From the NCBI GenBank assembly GCA_963804245.1, contig CAWDPQ010000015.1:108102-172101 (forward strand): 64,000 nucleotides of DNA. The letters run 5' to 3'. Made by a program: the position numbers and the translations under genes. Positions 19,257 to 27,571 of the stretch are shown in pieces. The stretch comes from CAWDPQ01 sp963804245. GTDB lineage: Bacteria > Acidobacteriota > Vicinamibacteria > Vicinamibacterales > 2-12-FULL-66-21. The number at the start of each line of letters is the position of its first letter. The first letter of the stretch is position 1. The notes under the pieces are model-generated. The model was not told the origin of the DNA, made no database searches, and was given only the letters and a program-made list of their open reading frames with translations.

Positions 19257-19279
19257 CCTCATCAGTCCTGAGGTATAGT
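19257..19279 (+). promoter_or_regulatory. Hairpin plus TATAGT promoter element of the receiver-like gene
   Basis: CCTCA (19257-19261) and TGAGG (19269-19273) form a small inverted repeat immediately followed by TATAGT at 19274-19279, a good -10. The receiver-like ATG is 33 bases further on and has its own GGTGAAG ribosome site. The hairpin could be an operator. Confidence 0.35.
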
Positions 19280-19312
19280 TTGGCGCTCAACATTCCCCAG
19301 GGTGAAGTGCAA

Positions 19313-19666
19313 ATGAAGACTGTCCTGCTGATCGAGCCGGATGCCGACAGTGCGCGGAGCTATGCGGACACTCTGCAGCGCGCCGGATTCCTTGTCGAAA
19401 CCATGTCGGGCGATGATGACGTGAGGCGCGACCTGGCGGCCGATCTCGTCGTGGTCAGCGTTCCACGTGTCGATCGGCCGTTGATGCGTGTCTTCGCACA
19501 CGGACGACCGATTCCGCGCATCGCCCTCTCGTCGGAAGCGAGCGACGCGGCACGCGCGACAGATTTCGACTGCGCCGGGATTCTGATTCGACCGGTGATG
19601 TACGACGATCTCGTGACGCTGGTGCGCCGCGTCTTGAAAGAGACCGCCGCCGTCCAGCCGGTCTGA
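19313..19666 (+). CDS. Degenerate response-regulator receiver domain protein
   Basis: A stand-alone 117-residue receiver-like fold. TVLLIEPDADSARSYADTLQ has the acidic start, and IPRIALSSEASDAARATDFD and GILIRPVMYDDLVTLVRRVL give the last strands and helix. Key residues differ from active receivers: the phosphoacceptor position reads DLVVVSVP instead of VLLD, and the conserved lysine before proline is arginine (IRP). It therefore probably cannot be phosphorylated normally and may act as a protein-interaction pseudo-receiver. ATG 19313 is chosen because of the upstream GGTGAAG. No partner kinase is adjacent. Confidence 0.7.
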   Translation: MKTVLLIEPDADSARSYADTLQRAGFLVETMSGDDDVRRDLAADLVVVSVPRVDRPLMRVFAHGRPIPRIALSSEASDAARATDFDCAGILIRPVMYDDLVTLVRRVLKETAAVQPV

Positions 19667-19670
19667 CTCG

Positions 19671-20229
19671 CTATTCCGCTCTGAAGGCAATCGATGGATC
19701 GACTCGGACCGCACGCCAGGCCGGTACCCAGCATGCGACGGCGCAGGCACTCAGCAAGAGCGCAATCACTGCGGCGTAGGTGATCGGGTCTACAGCCGAC
19801 ACGCCGAACAGCAGTGTTGAAATGGCGTGTGAAGCTCCCGGAAGGTGCCGAAGGTGACGTCGAGTCGCGCTCCGTCGCGGCCACGGTCCCAGATCATCGC
19901 GACCCGATCGGCATGCGGATACGGCAGCGGCTCGAAGAGAATCGGGTTCACCGCGCTGAAGATCGTGGTGCTGGCGCCGACGCCGAGGGCAATCGTCAGC
20001 GCGCCCAAGGCGGTAAATCCCGGATTCTTGCTCAGCCGTCTGGCGGCGTACCGCACGTCGGCGGTAAGAGATTCGACCGCGTTCTCCCAGCCGTACGATC
20101 GTACCTGCTCACGGACGACGACGGTGTTGCCAAGCTCGCGCCGGGCGGCCCGGCGCGCGTCGTGCGGAGAGAGGCCGCTCTCCACCCAGGCCGACGTCGC
20201 ACGTCGAGGTATTGCTCCACTTCATTCAA
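19671..20229 (-). pseudogene. ADOP permease with large internal deletion
   Basis: The N-terminal piece (LNEVEQYLD, then, after a shift near 20195, SGLSPHDARRAARRELGN and KNPGFTALGALTIALGVGAS) carries the PadR-associated helix and first membrane segment. Around 19815-19850 it jumps straight into the C-terminus LFGVSAVDPITYAAVIALLL, ending VRVDPSIAFRAE before TAG at 19671. About 650-700 residues of the usual 800-870 are missing, so the middle 2 kb was deleted with both ends kept. A good ribosome site (GGAGGTAAGGAG) remains upstream of the TTG start. Confidence 0.75.
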
Positions 20230-20440
20230 TGCTTCCTGAACTCCTTACCTCCTGTTGATTGAACTCCTGATCTCAGAGATCTCCCGATCCCCGCGAGCAG
20301 ATATAATCCGGAGCGCTGGTCGCACTCTCGCATACGTGTCGGGCACGCTCTACCCATGGCCGCGCTGGTCACCGGCGCCGGCTCTGCCACTGGCTGTCGT
20401 GCCGCAAGCGTGCTGTTTGCCGCGATCGCCGGAAAAGCCT

Positions 20441-21844
20441 GTGCGCACGTCAGTCGTTTCGTCGGTTGCCATCGTCCTGCCGCGCATCACCCAGGTGCTC
20501 GTGGCCGTTGCCGGTCTGCTGGTCTTCACCTCGTGTGGATCTTCCGTTGCAACCGTGACCGCGCCCGGTCAGACGCGATGCGACGTCGAAGCCAACGCGC
20601 AGAATGCCGCTTTTTCCGCCGCCGGCGGCACGGGGACGCTGCAAATCACCACGAATCGCGAGTGCGCGTGGTCGGTCAAGACCGATGCCCCGTGGGTCAC
20701 CTTGACGGCGCCGCTGAGCGGCCAGGGAACAGCTTCGGTCCAGTACTCGGTTGCTGCCAATCCCGATCCTCCGTCGCGCACCGCGGTTATTCGCGTGGAC
20801 GATCGGCAGCTGCCGATCGCGCAGGAAGGATCTCCCTGTCAGTTTCGTTTGTCATCCACGGGTGAATCCCTGGATGAGACCGGCGGGCAGCGAACAGTCC
20901 AGGTCAGCACTGCGAGCGCGCAATGCCGCTGGACGGCCGCTACCGATGTGCCGTGGATCACCGTTGCCGCTGGAGATTCCGGAAGCGGGAACGGGACCGT
21001 TTCCTTCACGGTCGAGGCCACGAACGGACCCGAACGCACCGGGAGGGTGACCATCGCCGGTCTCGATGTCACCGTCAGACAGTCGCGCGGTTGTCGATAT
21101 TCCGTCGATCCATCCACTTCCACGCTCAACGCGTCTGGCGGGTCGGAGATGCTGACGGTTCGTACCGGCGCCGGATGTGCCTGGACGGCCGCGAGCACGG
21201 CGGACTGGGTGACGTTGTCGCCAGCCAGCGGCAGCGGGCCTGGGAACGTGCGTTTCTCGGTGGGAACCTGGAATGGGCCGGCCCGCACCGCGGCCCTGCG
21301 CATTGCCGATCAGACCGCGACCGTCAGTCAGGGATCGGGCTGCTCGGTCTCCTTCGCACCGGACACACTGAATGTCGGTGCGCCTGGCGTCCAGAGCAGT
21401 GTGCAAATCAGCACGATGCCCGGATGTTCATGGTCCGCCTCCAGCGGCACGTCGTGGATTACCGTCGCCAGTGGGGCTGCGGGCAGCGGCGACGGCCAGG
21501 TGCAGTTGATCGTGGGCGCAAACCCGGGTCCGGCGCGTCAGGGGTCGGTGGCGATTGCCGGCAGGGGCCTGCCGGTGGCACAGGCCAATGGCTGTACCTA
21601 CGCCGCCACGCCGATCACCCACACCGTCAACGGCGCGGCCGGCAAAGGGACAGTCCTGGTCTCGACCTACAGTGCGTGTCGATGGGGGGCATCGAGCCAG
21701 GTGCCGTGGATTACCGTTCAGGAGTCATCGATTGTCGGCACCGGTGTTCTCACGTTCAACGTGGCCGCCAATCCCGGTCCTGCGCGCACCGCCACGTTCA
21801 CCGTCGCCGGTCACACTGTCACCGTGAGTCAGGCTTCGCAGTAG
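20441..21844 (+). CDS. BACON-repeat surface lipoprotein
   Basis: GTG 20441 is chosen because it starts a hydrophobic segment with a lipobox-like end (AVAGLLVFTSC), predicting a lipoprotein. Five consecutive BACON-type beta-sandwich repeats of about 82 residues follow. Each starts with Cys, has a CxW pair in its middle (CAWSVKTDAPWVTL, CRWTAATDVPWITV, CAWTAASTADWVTL, CSWSASSGTSWITV, CRWGASSQVPWITV) and ends in an AG-x-x-x-V-x-Q-type strand. BACON domains usually bind carbohydrate or mucin-like polymers; no catalytic domain is attached, so an adhesin or binding protein is likely. A TATAAT at 20302-20307 could be its -10, giving a leader of about 130 bases. Confidence 0.75.
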   Translation: MRTSVVSSVAIVLPRITQVLVAVAGLLVFTSCGSSVATVTAPGQTRCDVEANAQNAAFSAAGGTGTLQITTNRECAWSVKTDAPWVTLTAPLSGQGTASVQYSVAANPDPPSRTAVIRVDDRQLPIAQEGSPCQFRLSSTGESLDETGGQRTVQVSTASAQCRWTAATDVPWITVAAGDSGSGNGTVSFTVEATNGPERTGRVTIAGLDVTVRQSRGCRYSVDPSTSTLNASGGSEMLTVRTGAGCAWTAASTADWVTLSPASGSGPGNVRFSVGTWNGPARTAALRIADQTATVSQGSGCSVSFAPDTLNVGAPGVQSSVQISTMPGCSWSASSGTSWITVASGAAGSGDGQVQLIVGANPGPARQGSVAIAGRGLPVAQANGCTYAATPITHTVNGAAGKGTVLVSTYSACRWGASSQVPWITVQESSIVGTGVLTFNVAANPGPARTATFTVAGHTVTVSQASQ

Positions 21845-21860
21845 GCGGTTCAAGCTTTTT

Positions 21861-21880
21861 CTTCCGCCTGAAGGCGGAAG
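21861..21880. repeat. Palindromic dispersed repeat between convergent genes
   Basis: CTTCCGCC, TGAA, GGCGGAAG form an exact 8-bp stem with a 4-base loop, preceded by TTTTT at 21856-21860. The T-run is on the wrong side for a plus-strand terminator. I recall very similar palindromes as common intergenic repeats in related genomes, but only this copy is in the window. Confidence 0.55.
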
Positions 21881-21910
21881 CCACTTGCCCTTCAGCGCCA
21901 GTTCTGATAA

Positions 21911-23427
21911 TCAGCGAAGCGCGTGCTCGAAGATGTAGGCGGCCACCTGGCGTCCCTGCGCGATCCCCGCGGTTTTGTCGAACGACCAGTGGATGCCGAG
22001 ATAAATCCGGCTCTGGCCGTTCTCTTCCTCTGCTTGTGACAGTGATTTGAAGCTGCGCGGCAGCAGCGGTCGGATCTTTCTCTGGTTATCCAGGGTTTCG
22101 CCATTGTATTCGTCCGACACGAACGTGAACGGAATGTCGTCAGTACCCGTAGAAGCGGCGCAGGATCTCGAAGATGGCTCCACCGAACCCGGCGTGACCG
22201 GACGGATACGCGGGAAATGGCGGCGTGAAGTTGGGTCCGACCAGGTTGCTAGCGGGCGCGCCGAGCGGTGAAAAGTTCGCGTTGCCCGTCGTCGCATCGT
22301 TGCCATCGCCCAATTGGCTCGGACCGGTCCCCTCGTCAGCCTCACGGATGCCGGTGATGGGCCTCCACACCTGATAGTAGTACTTGGATTCCCAGATCGC
22401 GATCCCCGCATCCGACATGGCCAGATTCACCAGAGCCAGGAGCCGCGTGAGCTCGACGACATCCGTGCCCATCTGATCGGCAATGTTCATCACGATCTGG
22501 TTGTAGAGCCGCGGTGGCGCGCACAGGCTCGGCGTGCCGTCGTACGCCCAATAGATTCCCGCCTGCGTCTGATCGGGTGTACGCTCGGTCGCGCGTTCCG
22601 ACGCCATCCCCGCCGAGACGCTTGACTTCGTCGAAGGCGACCGCGTACTCCGGGCTATCCAGGGCGGGCGGCGGCGGGACGCGGAATTGCGCGGCAGACT
22701 CCAAGACGAACGGCTTGACCTCGCCCCAGTGCGCACCCATGGCGAGCGGCACCTTGCTGATCGGATCCTGCCGCCACTTCCCCGGCTCGTTGCTCGGGAA
22801 GAAGTCGATGCCGAGGCGCGGCTCGGTATGCGCAGACCCGTCGCGGGCGGCGAGCTTCATCACCGCCCTGGCGGCCTGGCGGCCGATCTGGAAGCCCTGC
22901 ATACGCCCGTTTGTCGGCAGGACAGCCAGCTCGTCGCTCATGTGGCCGCGCATGATGTCAGCCTGAGACGGGAACATCTCGATGAGCGTGTCGTAGGCGG
23001 CTTGCGCGATGGCGGCGTCGATGGAAGCATTCTTCGGCGCGCGATCGAGCCCGGTGAAGCTCTCATGGCCACCGGCAATCGCGTTGACGGCCTCATAGAT
23101 CGCGAGGTGCACGATGGCCATCGCACGGCTGGCACGCCCGGGTCCGAGCTGCTCGCCGAAGTTCCGACCCTCCCCTTCGGCGACCGGCGTGTGATCCAGG
23201 CCTGATGCATCGATGGCGATCGAATTCCAGTGGTGAAGTCGCTCCAGCGCCTGAGTCGATGGACTAGGAGGACGAGGAGGAACTACCTTGCGAGGACGTT
23301 CACTACGAAACTTCGCGCCCCAGAAACCCTGGAAACCTTCACGGCCTGACTGAGACGCCATCAGCGTCAGACTTCCGGCGAACAACAAAACAGCAGAGAT
23401 GAGTTGAACGAGGGAACGCCTGCGCAT
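21911..23427 (-). CDS. Vanadium-dependent haloperoxidase/PAP2-type secreted enzyme, two frameshifts
   Basis: ATG 23427 follows GGAGGAA and opens a signal peptide (LVQLISAVLLFAGSLTLMAS). The N-terminal helices (IVHLAIYEAVNAIAGGHESF) and PITGIREADEGTGPSQLGDG are typical of secreted vanadium haloperoxidase-like proteins. The phosphate/vanadate site is present in separate frames: YPSGHAGFGGA gives the SGH motif, and SRIYLGIHWSFD gives R-x6-H-x3-D. Breaks lie near 22603 and in the CCC at 22146-22148; removing one base there joins FYG directly to TDDIPFTFVS. It could halogenate extracellular organics or be an acid-phosphatase-like relative; the motifs alone do not decide. Confidence 0.8.
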
Positions 23428-23876
23428 GGTTCCTCCGATGGGGGTCGACGCGCGGCCAATGGCTCTGTGCAGTAACTTCAACTGGCGGTTCGAGCCGCGG
23501 TGAGCAACAACCACGCCACACGACGCGGAAAAGTGCGTCACGCTATTTTTCGAACAGACGGCGCGAAAACAGTAGACACGGATCCGACGATTGGCTCGCG
23601 GAGGCAGGGAAACATGAAGGGTTGGCGGTGCAAGCGCGCAATTATTTCCTTTTTGACAAGTTCAGCGTGGTAATGCTTGCACTCCCACGGCGAGCTCGAT
23701 ACGTGTTGTCGACTGGAATCCGTCATCGATGACGGTCCGTCGCAATTTTTTCGTGGCGGAACCGTCGCCCTCGTCTTCGTCATCGATTAGGATGTGCTGC
23801 AGCTGTTCTGGATATCGATCCCAACACTTGCCCAGAGCGCAACAGTTAAGGTATACAGATTCAACCTCCACAAACC
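23428..23876. other. Divergent intergenic region
   Basis: This 449-base AT-richer gap separates the haloperoxidase and the repeat-exoprotein gene. Apart from a promoter-like pair near its right end I see no coding signal, RNA or repeat. Confidence 0.5.
23828..23857 (+). promoter_or_regulatory. Promoter for the InlB/FG-GAP exoprotein
   Basis: TTGCCC (23828-23833) and TATACA (23852-23857) are separated by 18 bases. The ATG is 19 bases after the -10 and lacks a Shine-Dalgarno sequence. Confidence 0.35.
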
Positions 23877-26800
23877 ATGGCCTGCCCCATTCGACGCGCT
23901 GGCGCCTTCGCGGTGATGTGTCTGCTTTTCATAGTCGTGTCGGCCCGCTCTGCCGGTGCGCAGACAACGGCGGTCTATTTTGACAGCCAGCCGGGGGATT
24001 TCATCGGCCTGGGCGTGCAGCAAACCTGGACCCCGACGACCGTCGACATAACAGCGTCGGCGAGCCCCGATCGATCGCGCGTGACGATCTCGCTCAGAGC
24101 CAGCGACTTCACAACCCGTTGGGATCTCAGCTTCGCTGGCGCCGAAGGCGGACCCATCGTGCCCGGCGTCTACGAAAACGCGATCCGATATCCGTTTCAA
24201 AGCTCCTTCGCTTACGGACTGGACGTCAGCGGTGATGGCCGGGGATGCAATACGTTAATCGGCCGATTCGTCGTCTATGAAGCCGTCATCACCTCGACGG
24301 GTACCGTCACACGATTTGCCGCGGACTTCGAGCAACATTGCGAAGGCTTCACGCCTGCTCTTTTCGGAGCGGTGCGCTACAACTCCACGCGATCGTCTTT
24401 GACGCCGTTCGACGGCGCATATCCGGTGTACTCCCTTCATCTGGAACCGGCAGTCAATGGCTACGTGACGGGGCCGGGAATTGACTGCGGTGCCGGACGG
24501 ACGGACTGCGACCAAACCTACGATGCAGATGCTGTCATCGCCCTGCAAACGTTCGCGTCTCCGGGATATGAGTTCCTGGGATGGGCAGGGCTCGACTGCG
24601 TCGGCGACGAAAACCCGGCTATCGTCATCACACGTCGCAAGTTCTGCATCCCAGTCTTCAACGTCGCGCCAGGCGGAACAGGAACCGAATCACCCGACTA
24701 CTCACACGGCGCGTTTTTCCTCGATGGCACGCTCGGAACCGGCGAGGGGCAGGCACCGGTCGGCCGCGTACGGCAGGCTTATCTGGACCTCGCCGCACCG
24801 CCACTGACCTCGGCCCTGTCCGTAAGATTCACAAGCGCAGCCTATGTGGAGTTCGCTATCGAAGGTCCACGTCGCGCGATCTGGGCGATCGCTTTCGGCT
24901 CACCCACGGGCGAACTGCTGACGCCGGGAACGTATGAGTACACCGCCGATAGCCTGTTGGGCGGACCGGTTCCTTTTCTTCGGCTCTCCGGTAACGTTGG
25001 CTTCTGTACCGGCGGAGGACGTTTCGTCATCTACGAAATCGCATTTGCGAGCGGGGTCTTGACGAGATTCGCGGCGGACTTCGAGCTGCCGTGCGGCAAC
25101 TCGGGTGAGCTGACGGCCGGAAGTATTCGCTATCGTTCCACGCGTGCCTCCCTCCTGCCTTTTGCCGGCGAATACCCGCTGAACGCGCTTCGCGTCCTGC
25201 CGACGACCGGCGGTTTTGTCACGGCGGCGGGTATCGACTGCGGCGATGGTGGACGTCTCGACTGCGATGAAACGTATAGCACCCAGACGCAGGTGACGCT
25301 GCAGGCGTTTGCGTCGCCAGGCTATCAATTCATAGGGTGGAGCGGCAGCTGCACGAGCCCGAGTGGTGTTACGACCGTTCTCGTGAACCGTGTCAAACGG
25401 TGTTTTGCGGTGTTCAGCCCCACAGCCGCCAGCTCGCTCCCGGCCGACCCGTCGCTTGGCACGGCGACCTTACTGATCGATGCTCCGTTGAACAGCCCGG
25501 CCCTGCGTTCGATTCTGCTCGCCGCAGACTCGTGGACCAGCATCGATGCGTCCGGCGGTGGATCCGATGTCAGCGTCTTTTTCACGTCGTCAACCGGAAT
25601 TCAATCGAACCTGCGCTTTACCTCCCCCAACGGTGCACGCCTTGTTCCCGGCGACTACGAAGAGGCCTACGCATTTCCACTGCCGTCGTTCGCGGGCTTC
25701 TCAGGCGCATTCTGCCAGCCGACTATGGCCCGCTTCCGAGTGTACGAAGCGTCATTCGATAGTGCTGGCGCGCCGCTGTCTTTCGCGGCGGACTTCGAGG
25801 CGTTCTGTAATTTCTCGAGCCAGCCATATATCGTCGGCGCGGTTCGGTTCAACTCGACGAGAGGTCACATCGTCCCGTTCGATGGCGCGTATCCAGTTTT
25901 CAAGTTGAAAATCGAGGCGGCGGTGAACGGTACTGTTACCGCTCCCGGCATCGATTGCGGACCGGGCCGGACAGATTGCAGTGAGACTTACGTCTCTCCA
26001 CTCACCGTGCCCCTCACCGCAACGCCAGCTCCCGGTTTCCGGTTCATCGGATGGAGCGGAGCCTGCGATGGACAGGCGTCCACAACAATTCTCGTCAACT
26101 GGATACGCCGGTGTTCCGCTGTCTTCAATGCGGTCGTCCCGGGCGTCGGCCTGGAAGACCCGCGGACGAAAGACGCCGCCCTGTTTGTCGACAGTCAGCC
26201 CGGCGATCCTGTCGGTGGCGGACGTCGTCACGTATGGCTCGACGCGCTGCCCAACGTGAGTTCGAGCGTCAGGAACACAGTCCGCGTGATCTTCCGAACA
26301 CCTGAGGGTTCGTCTTGGTGGCTCGAGCTGCAAACACGAGGCACGGAAGACCTGCGCCCTGGCGTCTACGACAATGCCGTCTACCCGTTTACGCCCAATC
26401 GGGCTGGTCCAGGCCTTTTTGTGGTGTCTCCCACAGGTTCGTGCTCGTCGAATCCAGTGGGCAGGTTCGTCATCCACGAGATCGGGTTCCAAGCGAACAC
26501 CAACATCCTGACCTCGCTCGCCGCAGACTTCGAGCAGCGGTGCACGCCTGGCGGCCCCGGGTTGGTCGGATCCGTACGCTACAACTCGAGTCGCTTCCTC
26601 CTACGACCCTTCCCGCCGTCATCGGCCGTCCATGTGCCCGGTGACTTCAGCCTCGACGGCCGCGTGGATTTCATCTGGCACAATCGCGCGAACGGTCGTC
26701 TGGCAGCCTGGTTCCTGAACGGCACCGTTCAGATCGACAACACCTCGCTCGTGCCCGATCAGGTCACCGACACCGCCTGGCACATCGTCGGAACGGCCGA

Positions 26801-27426
26801 TGCAAATCAAGACGGCCACACCGACTTGTACTGGCAACACCAGACGACGGGCGCGCTGGCGATTTGGTACATGGTCGAGACGATCCGCGTGGGAACGGAC
26901 TCGCTGGTACCGGGTAGTGTCCCGGATACTTCCTGGAAGGTGCGCACGGTCACCGATCTCGACGTCGATGGCCATCCCGATCTGATTTGGCAGCACGTCG
27001 GCAACGGTCAGGTTGCGGTGTGGTTCATGACCGGCGCCCGTCTCCGCAGTGGAGAGCTGCTGGTGCCAGGACAGGTCTCGGATCTCGGCTGGAAGATCGT
27101 CGGCGCGGGTGACGTCGATCGCAACGGCACTCCCGATCTGTTCTGGCACCACAGCATGACCGGGCAGATCGCCGTCTGGTTCATGAGCGGTCGTGTGGCC
27201 GACCTCGGGGCAGGCGATCTCGCCAGACCGCGTGTCCGATACGGCCTGGCAACTGCGTGGCATCGGCGACCTGGACGGAAATGGTTCTCCCGATCTGATC
27301 TGGCAGAACACGACCACATTCCAGGTGGCGGCGTGGCTGCTCAGTGGCCTCCGACTCATCGACGGTCGGCTGATCACCGGACCGACGCTGCCGAACGCGG
27401 ACTGGTATGTCGTGAGTCCGAAGTGA
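23877..27426 (+). CDS. Large secreted repeat protein (unknown domain x4, InlB-like x3, FG-GAP/VCBS), one frameshift
   Basis: A signal peptide (AVMCLLFIVVSARSAGAQ) leads into four related modules of about 150 residues with signatures RFVVYEAVITSTGTVTRFAA-DFEQHC and VRYNSTRSSLTPF. Modules 1-3 are each followed by an InlB-B-like unit (GIDCGAGRTDCDQTY, FLGWAGLDC). From about 26640, five FG-GAP/VCBS-type repeats follow (DGRVDFIWHNRANGRLAAWF, DVDGHPDLIWQHVGNGQVAV), probably a calcium-binding propeller. The true C-terminus (SPDLIWQNTTTFQVAAWLLS to WYVVSPK) is in the next frame. Removing one G from the GGGG at 27208-27211 restores it, so the longer reading to 27653 is spurious. Probably surface or extracellular; no enzyme domain is recognised. 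Confidence 0.75.
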
Positions 27427-27516
27427 GGTCGTGCGCGTGTCTCGTTACGTCTTTGTCCTGCCTCGCGACTTCGGGCTGTAGGTTCGACTGGAGCTCATCT
27501 GTTCGACCAAAACGCC

Positions 27517-27548
27517 AAGAGGGCGAGGCCTGTCGGCCTCACCCTCTT
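27517..27548. terminator. Bidirectional hairpin terminator between convergent genes
   Basis: AAGAGGGcGAGGCC (27517-27530) pairs with GGCCTCaCCCTCTT (27535-27548) around a TGTC loop, giving a 14-bp stem with one mismatch. It lies between two converging exoprotein genes. Confidence 0.65.
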
Positions 27549-27571
27549 CAAAACACCGTTCCGCGAAAACC

